NCBI GenBank assembly: GCA_025345505.1
Contig: JANVCC010010406.1
Coordinates: forward strand, 10,789,063-10,853,062
Length of the DNA: 64,000 nucleotides
Direction: 5' to 3'
Source of the DNA: Todiramphus chloris collaris
Lineage: Eukaryota > Chordata > Aves > Coraciiformes > Alcedinidae
In this document: piece after piece, positions 1-10,689 of the stretch
Layout of the letters: each line of letters starts with the position of its first letter
How positions within the stretch are numbered: position 1 is the first letter of the stretch
Program-made: the position numbers and the translations under genes
Notes under the pieces: model-generated
The model's database searches: none
What the model was told of the DNA's origin: nothing
What the model saw: only the letters and a program-made list of their open reading frames with translations

Positions 1-1821
1 TAACAAGAGACTGTTTGGATTTTTATCAGGATGTTTCCAGAATGCTGAAATACAGTTCTACGTTATTGCTGAATGTAATTTATGCTTTGACTAAATGCTG
101 GCAGGCATGGGTATTCTCTAACAGCAAATAAATACAGCTGCTTTGTTTAAAACATTGAACTATCCAGGCCAAACCATTCTCAGCAAAACCCAGTCAGGAT
201 GATGACTTTCCTCTAAAAACTGAAGCTGGATGCAAAGTTTAGATTCAGAAAGAGCTTTTCCAAGGTTACCAGATCTTGTCTTAATGCAGAAAAAGTGGAA
301 ATTATCCAGACAGAAATGTATCCAGGTATCAGGAGACAATAGTATTTTGAATGATGCCAGTTGTGCCAAGTAGAAGCAGCAAGCTTCACAGAAGTTAGTT
401 TTAATAGATCTATGGTAGTATCTGGCATTTTATAAAATTTTAGGTTATTATCTATAGTTGACCTGGTATTTTTTGTCAGTAGTTACATACTTTCCAAACT
501 AACTATCTTGAAAAAGAAAAGCATAAAATTATCTTCGGCAGGGTACCCAGAGTGGGGGAGAAAGTGTTATTTTAAAGCTTAGAGCTTGGGCTCTAATATA
601 CATTCACACCAGGTATAAACTTTGTTTGTACATTGACATGATATTGTCTACTGTGTCCCTGGAGGACATCCTCCATTTCTTAGCACTCTGTAAGGGATCA
701 GCTGTAGTCTGCTGATGGCCCACAGTGCTTGATGCTCTGTGATGAGCAAATTTTAACTTTGAAAAGTTAACAGCTCTAGATTACTGTTCAGCTTCTATTC
801 TGACTGAGGTCAGTCATGCTGCTTACTTGACATTCATGTGAATCTTCTCTAGATAACAGAACTGCAGTGACCTGGAGGTCACAGTTTAGGAGAGAGATTT
901 GTTAAAAGTTCGTGCTCCAGAGATCCTGAGTTTGTGCTAATTTGAAGATAGTATTCTCTTCCAGTTGCAGAGGATGGAGCACTGTTCACTATCAACTCAG
1001 ACATTTGAATGTTCCAGTTATTAAGTTTCCCTGGGTGTTGTGAAAGTCTTCATTAAATTATTGGCTGAGGGTGGTGTCTTCTTTAATGAGTTAAGGCTGC
1101 TCAGACTGTCTAGACCAAGATTATTTCCATAGGATGACATGACTTTGTGCTTTGATCAGTATTCATAGTGTCACTTCTTTTTAATATGGCACAGTTAAAA
1201 TATATTTCTATTGCATCAGTGTACCGCAAAGTGTGTACTTAGGGTTCCTCCCCACTGTCTATGTTTATATGTGTCATACCATAATCCTTGAAACTAATGA
1301 AGCCTGATTTCCCAAAGGATTTGTGGTGTTTGTGCCCTAAACACTAATAACCATCTCTTTGTAGCATCTCATCTCCTTCCCATGGCCTTGACGTTGCTCT
1401 CTGCAGTACCATTCACAGAAGTGGCTTCCCAGTTCCCCTCACACTGGTCCAGATGAGTACTTGTGTACCTTAGTGATGACTGGAAGCTGGGCATGTGTAC
1501 ATCAGCTGGCCAGCACTTGTGTGGTTTTGGGCCATTTGGATGAAGCTTCTCTGGTTTGATAAGAGAAAAGTGGCTTCAATTCATCCCCTCAAAAGGTGAT
1601 TTAATCAATCTTCTATCCAAACAGGAATTCTCACAACATTTCTTGGAGGTTTTTATTTCTAAGCTTTCAACTACATTTGACAGACAGGTAAAAGATGGAC
1701 AAAACTGAAGAGTCTTTTATAGATGAGGGAGAAAGACAGATGGACAATTAGAAGGATTGAATAGGTTTCACTTCCCCAAGAAACAATGGAGAGAAGCAAC
1801 TGAAACATACTTGTGTGTGTT

Positions 1822-1841
1822 CTTTGAACTACTTTGAACTA
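1822..1841. repeat. 10-bp direct tandem duplication
   Basis: The unit CTTTGAACTA occurs twice back to back. It is a short local duplication of the slippage type with no function evident. Confidence 0.8.
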
Positions 1842-2108
1842 CTTGTTACTGAAGGCCATTAAAGTCACTTGAAGGGAGTGGGATGGGACAGTGAAGAGCG
1901 TATTCCCACTGTGTCAAACACTGTTCATACACTAAGGAGTGCTACAGGGTGATGCCAGACAATTTGGAAATCAAAGAGTCCCCCTCTCTGAGCCTGCGAG
2001 TAGTGGATGCTGGTGAAAAGAGAAGTGGTTGGATGTTTCAAATAATTCCTGATTACTTTCTCTAATTTCTGTCTTTTGAGTTATTAGAGAAACTTGAGAA
2101 CTGTGGGG

Positions 2109-2122
2109 TTTTTTTTTTTTTT
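2109..2122. repeat. Poly(T) run, 14 nt
   Basis: Uninterrupted T homopolymer followed by CC. There is no recognisable element next to it, so it is called as a simple repeat and not as a retroposon tail. Confidence 0.85.
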
Positions 2123-2751
2123 CCTAAGTGGTATTTAAGACATACAACTTTAGATAGAAAAGGTAACAAAAGCATAAGGCATAGCTGTACAGTAAGGTGT
2201 GTGGCAGAGCTACTTGTTATTGTGCAGCACATAGAGGCATGCTAATTCTGATCCCAGAAGCTCTACTGGTGTGTCAGCATGACACTAGGTAATTACTGTG
2301 GCATCCCAGGCCATTGCAGCCAGTCTGGGTTGCATCTTCCACGGCATGCTACAGACAGGGAAGTTCTGCCTGATCCTGGAACCTGAGAATTACCTCTTTA
2401 AAGCAACTAGCATTTGCCTCAGCGAAAGACAGTGCCTAACCCTGAAGGTGCTTGGACGTTAGACTTGACTGAGAAGCTAAAATCTGACAAGAAGAGACCT
2501 GAAGCAGAAAGGCCTGTAGCCTCTGCAGTTGCTCCTTTTCTCTGGTGTTTCTGGCTCATTCCTCTCTTTTTAATCTTTCCACAAGGTGGTAATTGTGTGT
2601 AGCAAAATGAATCCCTGCCCTGCCCTGAATTGCATCTGCCTATGTCTAATGGACTGAAATGCAGCAAGTCAAACTTGAAATCAAGGTAAATACCATCTGA
2701 AGATATGGTTTCATACTTAACCTGTGCAGCCTAGTTCCACCTGTATATGAA

Positions 2752-2771
2752 TATCCAGCTGTAGCTGGATA
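2752..2771. repeat. Palindrome with 9-bp arms
   Basis: Arms TATCCAGCT and AGCTGGATA are perfect reverse complements separated by GT. It could form a very short-loop cruciform or hairpin, but a match of this size is near chance in 64 kb. Confidence 0.7.
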
Positions 2772-4576
2772 ATAAAAATTTCTCATGCCACAGATCACCT
2801 ATACGCATACTGGAGAGGTTTCTGATGACTTCAGTTAGCCTTCCAGACATCTAATGGCTTCTCACACTGAATGCACAGTGAAATCTACTCTCAAGATCTC
2901 TCTTTTTAATTTTGCTTTTTTTTTTCTCCTCTACCTCTTCAGTTGCATTGTCAGGATAAGTAATAGTTCTGTCTACTCATTTAGTTATCTGCAAGGACAA
3001 AAACTGAATGCCCGTGGTCTTGGAGGAATATGATCTTCATGGAGACAGAAACATATCCTCTACCTTTAGACTGTACTAAGATGCCTGACTTATTTTGTGA
3101 CAAAACAGTGTTCTGCACAAACTGTACATCAGGCTGGTTTTGGAGTAACTGAAATGCCTCATGAGAAATGCGCTGCTATTGCCATGTTTTGTGTTTAAAT
3201 GCATCAGAATTTATTCTGCTGGAATTGACATTATTAAAAAAACCCCAACCAAATAAAAAAATAAACCAAACACTCTCCCCCACAGCCTCCCAATCTAAAA
3301 TATGATGACCTTTTTTTTAAAGTACTGGTGACCATTCAGAAATTAGACTTATACAATTGCAATATAACTCCAGGAATTTGCTTTCAAGAAAAATGTCTGA
3401 TACTGCTGCAAACAGCACTTTCTTGTATTCTTTAAGACATGACTTGGTAGGTAAAATAATGTAAAGACTGGTACCAACACAGGTCTCAACACTGGTTAGC
3501 TCATCAGTGGCATCCTTGTTATTGGTAATGATATTTCAAACCCATGCCATAAAATTTTTGTTTCACAGTGTATTTTATATCATACTATATAGCATTTAAT
3601 TTATTGTATAAATCTGTATTTATTGCATATATCAGTGCAAGTATAATTACAAATGCCTATAATTTTCCATGTAATTTAAAATGCCATTTTCTTCTCCTGG
3701 ATAGAAAGAAAATACTGAATTTTTTGTAGTCTGCAAGATTTAAAGTCTTTAATTTAGGAAATACTGAAATGCACTAATGCTTTTCCCAATGAAGATATCT
3801 TTTTTTTTCCTCTAAAAAACTGTTTCGTCTAGTTGACTTTTTAAACATGGTGATATATAGCACAGTGAATGAAAATTTATAATTCATCTTTCAATGAGTT
3901 TTTGAGTGGCAGGTTAATAAACATTATTCCCATCAGTGGAGCACCTGACTAGCTCCAACAGTAAAAACCAACCACAATGTATATCTGCTTTTCCTGCCAA
4001 AAAAAGACCAGCTTGTAAACCTAGAAGGCTGGAAGGTCTGATATTAAGAAACCATTGCGTACTCATTTACCCGCATTGGGTGGGGATGTGTATTTAATTC
4101 TAAAGATAGCAATGTAACACTAGGTGCCAAAAAGCAAGCCTGATTTATTTTTCTTTTTAATTCCCAAACTTTGTCTTGACAGTAGAGTTTATGTGGATTT
4201 CAGGGAGTAGCATAATGCTTTCTAGCTGTAAGCAAGGCCCAGAACAGCAAAAAATTGCATCACACAGCAAAACAAAAAATGGTGATGGCTACAGATACAC
4301 ATCTCTGAGAATTGTAGGCTGTTACAGGTGAAACTGATGTGACAGATGACAGACAACTCCAGAAATTGCCATACTATTATTGTGCACCAGCAGCAAGCAT
4401 GACATAATTGAGCTTTACATCAAATTTATATTGCATACTACTTACCTAAATGTGTCTGGCTTGCTGTGCCCTGGACAAAGGCTAGGGGGTGGGAGGCTGC
4501 TGATGAGGATGGAGAACAGGTCTGAGGAATTATGGTAAGAGAAAAGTTTCAGAGAAACTGAAAGGCCTTTTCTCAT

Positions 4577-4602
4577 TGATTCATTCATTCATTCATTCAT
4601 TC
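4577..4602. repeat. (ATTC)n microsatellite
   Basis: About six perfect copies of the tetranucleotide ATTC/TCAT. It is a likely length-polymorphic marker in the population. Confidence 0.9.
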
Positions 4603-5013
4603 CAATTTCTATGTCTCCCACTCCCTTAAGGCAACACAGAGCCACACACTTATCTGAAGTTAGTGAAATGTAAGACCTTTTAAATATTAATATTTCTTGA
4701 AGCCTCTGGGTACCTTCACCACCTGCTACCTCATATAGCATCTGTCTAAGGCAGTTTCAGTCACTTTTTCTATTTTAAAACTTCCATTTTGCTGAACTTT
4801 TCTTCACAGCTTGATAAGACTTTAAGGGACTAAAAACTGCTCAGCTGCCCCACTGCAAGAGTTGTAAGCCCTAGGCTACACTAGTGGATATACTTCATAT
4901 GTCATCTGTGCAGCTTTAAATCAGACAGTTAAACATAGTAATTCTGCAGGAGGGCACTGGAGTTCCATGTTATGTTCCAGTGGCACACCAAATCCACTTC
5001 TTTGTATATATCT

Positions 5014-5034
5014 TGGGTGTTTTAAAAACACCCA
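5014..5034. repeat. Perfect palindrome, 10-bp arms
   Basis: Arms TGGGTGTTTT and AAAACACCCA flank a single central A. The symmetric half-site GGGTGTTTT on each strand resembles a CACCC-type box next to a T-run. Whether any protein uses it is unknown. Confidence 0.75.
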
Positions 5035-5632
5035 GGTGTCACAACATATTTTTCTTTTGTCACAGAGACAATGGGGACCCACCACTCCCAAACTTCAGAT
5101 CCCAGATTTGCTGGACACTAGCAAAGAGCAACCTGAAGCCACACAAGGAGTGTCTGAGTGTCTTGTAAAAGTTTGTATAGTTCAGTTTTGTGAAGGTTTG
5201 TCCAATTTCTTTGGCTGCATTTGAGTTAATTCCCTACTATAGAAGAATGCCATGTGGACATTGCTTCCAAAACATTTCAGTAAGCAGTGAAATATGAACA
5301 GTTCCATCTACTAATTAAACCAAACCTGAGCTGTTGCAGTAAAGAGCGACATGACTGTGCTGTATCAATGTCTTTTAGGTGTACCTGGAAGAATTAAGAC
5401 ACAACTTCAGTGTAGCTTTGTTAATGGCATTACCATAAAGCAAAAATTTGGAACATGGATTATAACTGCTGTATTGCCTATGAGACGATACCGTCCAGCT
5501 ATTTTGACTAGCTTTTTTCATGTACACGTCTTAATCATTATTAGGATGTTAGTGGTAAGAACTGTGTAAGCTCCATTTAGACTCAGAATAAACCTGTGTA
5601 ATGAACTAAATAACACTGTCCGAAATATGGAG

Positions 5633-6043
5633 TGTCCTGGGTTCAGCTTAGATAGGGTTAATTTTCACTAGATGTTGGGAGTGGGCTACAGCCAGGATAG
5701 GCAACCAAACCAGGCAGCGGGTTATTCGATACGATGCTGATGTCATGCCCAATATATAAGGGTGGAGGGTGGGCTGGGCAAAGCTCAGGTGTTCTGGCGG
5801 GTGGTCCCATGGGCTGTGGCTGCCCTTCCTCTGTTTGTCCAATATCACTCCTTTTCTGTATTGTTTCACTGATATTACTGTTGTTACTTCTCCTTTTGCA
5901 GGGTTGCATTAAATTCTCCTTCTCTCAACTGACGGGATTTCATACTTTTCTCTGTGTTCTCCTTGCCATTCAGGGGGTAGGTGGTGGGCAGTGAGCGAGT
6001 GGCTGTGTGGTGCTCATCTCCCAGCTGAGGCTAAACCACGGCA
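5633..6043 (+). mobile_element. Solo LTR of an avian class III (ERVL-like) endogenous retrovirus
   Basis: The 411-bp segment begins TGTCCTGG and ends CCACGGCA, so it has the TG...CA termini of a retroviral LTR. Its order matches the common bird ERVL-type LTR as I remember it: an opening TGTCCTGG...GGGTTAATTTTC block, a TATATAAG box at 5753-5760, an ATTAAA polyadenylation signal at 5908-5913, and a closing block with GTGAGCGAGTGGCTG and GCTGAGGCTAAACC. No internal viral genes flank it on either side, so it is a solo LTR left by recombination. The 5-bp flanks TGGAG and TAGGG match only 3 of 5, so the target-site duplication has decayed. It is shorter than the second LTR at 44497-45052 and apparently lacks part of U3. 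The subfamily is unassigned. Confidence 0.8.
5753..5760 (+). promoter_or_regulatory. TATA box of the LTR promoter
   Basis: TATATAAG lies about 120 bp into the LTR, just after ATGTCATGCCC, at the place where avian ERVL-like LTRs carry their core promoter. Activity today is unknown. Confidence 0.45.
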
Positions 6044-6977
6044 TAGGGGCACTAGTTTGTCTGTTGCTTCCCAGGTTTTTCTCAGTATATGGAGTTATTA
6101 ATCTATTGCACACACGGCTATAATTTTAAAATGGCATCCTTGGTTCTTAAAAGTCTTCATGAAGACAGAGCTTTTTCTTGGACATAAGCTTTTGAATTGC
6201 CAAAGGTCCTATAAAAGGAGAAAAGCATTAAAGAGTACTCCCCAGCCTTTTGCTCTTAAAAGAGACCAGGTGGCTGTGTGGTTGGGGAAAATGAGTACTG
6301 AAAAGTGTGTGTGTGTGCAATTCAGCATGGCTTTGAAATACTAAGGGTGGTCTGGAGAGACTCTTACCAATGCCTAAGTTTCCTTTCAGACCTCAGTGAC
6401 TTACCACCAGCATAACTGGAAGTTTCTAGTTAAGAACAGGCTTCTCTTCATAGTGAGAGTTATAAATGCAAAGCCACTTATGGAAAGACCAATAAAAGGA
6501 CAAGTAACTAGTCTAACGTCATCATACTCTTAAAGTGGATGTCAATGGAGCCTTTCAGAGCATCACGTGAAACCACAGACAAGAAGTCTTTCTAAAACAT
6601 CACAGGTGGTGTTTCCCTAAGAGCTTGGGAAACCCTTGCCAGCCCTGAGTACCCTTTACTCAGCTGGGGGAAGGCACTGGCAATTCTAATGCTACAGAAC
6701 ATTAACACCTTTTGATAAGATGCCTACTAAAACTCATGTAATTGGGGATTTATCACAATTATTCAGAAGTATTTATTCATCATTATAAATGCTGTCTCTA
6801 ACTTTCAATTTCCAGATCAAATGAGAACAGTAGGAAAGAGAGAGGCAACTGAAGTTTCAGGGTTTTCTTCTCTTTGTCAGTTTACAAAACAACAACAACA
6901 AAGAAATAAACTCTAGAATGCCTTGGAATATAGAGTCAGTCACAGCTTAATGAGTTAATAGAACATGAATGCTAAGA
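6044..6977. other. Unique non-coding DNA
   Basis: Nothing gene-like is seen. The stretch holds a short (GT)n run at 6305-6317 and otherwise unremarkable sequence after the LTR. Confidence 0.65.
6305..6317. repeat. (GT)n dinucleotide run
   Basis: About six and a half GT units. It is a short simple repeat. Confidence 0.8.
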
Positions 6978-7078
6978 TACTTGGATTCAGATTCAACTCT
7001 TGATTGTAGGGTGTTGCTCAGAGACTTAGGTTCTTGTCTTTTGTATGTGTAAAATAGTAATACATACCTTTCATTATT
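6978..7078 (+). mobile_element. Diverged MIR-like CORE-SINE fragment (tentative)
   Basis: The order of short blocks follows the MIR/CORE-SINE core from memory: GGATTCAGATTCAACTCT (compare the GGTTCAAATCC region), then GCTCAGAGACTTAGGTTC (compare GGCAAGTCACTTA), then GTGTAAAATAGTAATACAT (compare CTGTAAAATGGGGATAAT). Several small deletions separate the blocks. The elements at 44150 and 55650 are better examples of the same family. The call could be wrong, because each single block is short. Confidence 0.45.
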
Positions 7079-8520
7079 TTAGAATCTCTTACAGGAGTTT
7101 TTGGCTTTCCAAACCACTTTGTTTAGTTTTGTTTTAGTTTGTTTGGGGTTTTTTTTTGTATCTTTTGTCACTGAAAGAAAAAATATATTCTTGGACAGTC
7201 AGTTACCTGGGGAAGATGATGTATCTACTGTAATTTGATTGATGACAAGAGAATTTGATGTCTTCAAAGTACACTTTGAAATCTTTCTTTCCATTACTTC
7301 TGACTTTAATGATCTTCCAAGACCATAGTACCAGTTCATAACTAAATGAGTCCAAGACCACCAGAGACAGCTAGACAAGGGAAAAGCAACTCATGCACCT
7401 GGGGGTTTCTGTCAAAGGCGTTCATAGTCGATTTACTTCCCAAGACTTCCTCAGGTGTAGACCTATTTTCCAAGCTTCTGAATAAGAACTGCATTTTAAG
7501 ACAAAAGTAAGATGTGTGGTGAACATCAGGGTAGTAAAGTGAAGCTGGCTGTTGAGTTGACATGCAGGCTAGATTAACTGATACATATTTTTAATGTCAG
7601 TTAGCTAAATGGGTAGTACCCCTTTAAAAGCTAACTCTGTTGGAATGCTGAAGAGAGCGTCTATTTAGAGTTGGATTTACACTGAATTTTCTGTTTGCTG
7701 TTTAATGCAGATGATGTAGCTACCAAGCCTCTGCATCTTGGCTTTTTAAAATATTGTCTGGTGACTGAAAAGGATGCATTTGCTTTTCTTGTGGCCTTGA
7801 AATAAAGAGGCAAGTTGCAAAAAGGTGTCAGAGGCTTTAACAATAAGGAGAGCAACCCTATAGAAGTAAGAAACAAGCAAGACAGAGAAGTGTGCTAGTA
7901 ATAGTACTCCAAATTTTGTTTCCAATCAGCTTATTTAATCTCTAAAACCCCAAAAAACTAACAGAGCAGAACAATTATAGGGAATATCATGTGCATTTTC
8001 TTTGCATAACTGAATACAAATTTTGTGCCTCGGTATTAACAGTATTCAACACAGAATCAAAGTTATTCAGAAAATCAATGCTAGGGTTTTCCTGCTCTAT
8101 CTCTGCAAAGCATCAATTGATCACTTAAGATAAGATGGCAGGAATCCAACATCAGAATGAATTGCATTACTAGTTGAAATTGTCATACTTAGATCTTGTA
8201 TTAGAATTATTTTTGTTGCTGTGAAAGGGAAGGAGACTAAAAGCTCAAAAATTGAGGAGTTTTGACTATCTTTTCCATTAAAAGAGGACCAAGCCCTTTG
8301 GAAAGCTGACTGTCTGGGGTCATTGATACTTTCTGCAAAACAGAAGATTCAGATAAGGTTGAAATGGAGAAAAACATACAGTGAACTTCCTCTATGTTAC
8401 ACCATGCAGGTGGGATTCTGGGGTTTGCATAGACTTGAGAAGAAGAGATTATTTCCAGGTACCTGGAATATCTTTACGCAAAGGTTTTTTTTCCCCAACA
8501 CTGTATCAAAGTGAGACCCA

Positions 8521-8590
8521 GCATGCATCAGGATGCATTAGCATGCATCTGGGTGCATGCATCAGACCAGGACCCATCAGCATCCATCCT
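8521..8590. repeat. Degenerate GCATGCATC / GATGCAT cluster
   Basis: Within 70 bp the word GCATGCATC or a one-base variant recurs at 8521, 8541 and 8555, with related GATGCATT and GCATCCATCC in between. The words are themselves palindromic (GCATGC, TGCATGCA). It looks like a short degenerate satellite-like patch and not a simple microsatellite. Confidence 0.65.
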
Positions 8591-8973
8591 TATCCCTCTC
8601 CTCCAACGATGTATTTTCTGTAGGAGTATACGGAGGTGCTTCAGGCTGGAGCCTGGTAGCCTCCAAAAGGGGACCCTTTCCAGACAGCCAAGGAGACAGG
8701 GTGCTACAATGTCCTGAGGTGTATTTAGGCAGGGAGTGTAGGGACAGACTGGGTCTCTGAGATGGACAGCAGAATGTGATCCCCTCTTGACAAGACTGAG
8801 AGAGGCCCCCATCACAGTCGTTTCTGGGGCAGAACTGGGAGGACAGGGATACATTTTACAAGTATATTTATCTAGATGATCCAGAATAAGCAGACTCAGG
8901 ATGACTATCAGAAGGCTTTCTCTAGCTGTATTTCAAGAGAGAATACTGAAAATGTTTTCAGTGGATGATTAAT

Positions 8974-8986
8974 GGGGGGGGGGGGG
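8974..8986. repeat. Poly(G) run, 13 nt
   Basis: Uninterrupted G13 in otherwise AT-rich sequence, following AAT and followed by AACC. Runs of this kind are unstable and prone to sequencing error. Confidence 0.85.
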
Positions 8987-10689
8987 AACCAAAGCAACAA
9001 AATCAGCAGAAATAGATGTGTGTTAAGCAGTAGACACAGGAAAATGGGCTGTTACCATCAGATCATTAACAACCCACTGTGATGCTAAGGACACTTTAAT
9101 AATCCTATTCAGGGAGGATTACTGCTATTAGGAATAATGATCAGTGGCAGCAGTGTGTTTTATATGAATAATGGGAGCTATATCCACCAGTGACAATCTC
9201 TGCTGGACCCATTTTATGTCTGCTGAAACACAGTACATTTTTCCTTCCTCAAAGCATAGCATGTCCATTGATACTTTTTTCATCATTACAAAAAAAACAC
9301 AACAAAACAAAAACCCCAAAGTAAAGCTATTAGACCTCTAGAAAATTAGTGTTACAGAAAAGATGGGCAAACATTCACAGTCAGAAAATATTTGAAATGT
9401 CTTCATAAGACTGCAAAGTCAGAGTTCAAAAAAAAAGATCATTTTTATTCTACTGACCTGCTTCTTTCTGCTCAGAGTCATAGCCAGGGATCTCTGTGCA
9501 AAATCTTTCCTGCTTTCCTATGAGGCACACACAGCACATGAGAATGAAACAAATCACACATCTTCTTACAGGCTCTCTGCAGGCACACTCCCATCCCAGT
9601 CTGCTGCCTGGGGTCTGGTGCAGCCTGGGGCTGTCCCCGTGTCATAGAGAGCTGCTTCAAATGATGGACCAGATTACTTCTGTAAATGGTAATTTTACAC
9701 CAGGTAGAGTTTCAGTTATTGGGAAGTTATCCTTGAGATATATATTGCTATGAGAGGAGAAAGTGCTCTACTGGTTTAACATAGGTATGTCAAGGGTTCA
9801 GTTACGTTATGGAGTTTGGGAACTTTTGTTGCTGCTGATCCAACAAAAGGAAAATCCTTTCTTCCTTTTCAAAAGATATTAAACCTGAATCTAAAGATGT
9901 GTTTGACTGGCAGTTTGGAGTGACTATATTTAATGTGGAGTCACTGAAGCTTATAAAAATTGGAACACGTAATACAATCTTTGCAGAGTAGACACATTCT
10001 CACTGATCACAAAACAAGTACATTAGCGTGCATGAAAAAGAAAATGAAAGAAAGCATGGGACACGGAAAATAAAAAAAGCATGAAACTGTTTCCAGCACT
10101 GCTTCTCGTGTTATGCTTCAGTTCTTATGACAGGCATTGTGTTCCAGCAGTTAAGCCTCTGTCTAGCAAAACTTCCACCCAGAAGAAATTTCCAGGTGGT
10201 ATCTGAAGAGGGAACAAAATAGCATTATATTTCATTTGTATTCATTTATATTTCAAAGGTCTTTCTGCAGGATCACTTTTTCAATAAACCTGTACAGAGC
10301 CAAAAAACTATATGAATAATAACAAGTAATTGGCCTCTGGCATCTTGTGTGAACAGTAAAGATCTGACTTTTGCTCGGAAAAAAAATATGCAAACCTGTC
10401 AGGGCAACACAGTGACAAAAGCTAAGCAGGAACTGTTGAGTGTCTGGAGGACTGTTTTGCACTTAAAGGCATCATTAATTTTCAGTTTCACGTGAATCTC
10501 ACAGGCCTAACTGCTGCTACTGGGATTTATGCTTATTGATTTCAAAACCGGTTGAGTTAAGGCAGTGGTCTGGAAATCTAATCTCTTTCTCTGATGGAAG
10601 TTTAGTCCCTGCATGGATGGAGAATGCTTTTCCTTTCTGAGACCTGTCGGAAAGATGAGAGCCCTTCTGCAGCATCCCTCAGCGTCCAG

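Larger units (their letters stand above)
1..5632. other. Unique non-coding DNA, no gene recognised
   Basis: This stretch is AT-rich single-copy-looking sequence with stop codons in all frames. The open frames near 2414-2667 and 4967-5224 are 60-85 codons long, lack any recognisable domain and are not flanked by convincing splice or promoter signals, so I do not call them genes. It contains a T-run, an ATTC microsatellite and two short palindromes listed separately. I see no CpG-rich promoter. Confidence 0.7.
7079..10639. other. Unique non-coding DNA
   Basis: No gene or mobile element is recognised. The stretch includes a local GCATGCATC-rich repeat cluster near 8521-8590 and a G-run at 8974-8986. 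Opposed open frames of up to 108 codons near 8528-8854 have no recognisable domain and overlap the repeat cluster. Confidence 0.65.

Noticed and set aside
1640-1688. TTTTATTTCTAAG ... GACAG|GTAAAAG as a 24-nt microexon
   Set aside because: Both sites are moderate and such pairs are frequent by chance in AT-rich DNA.
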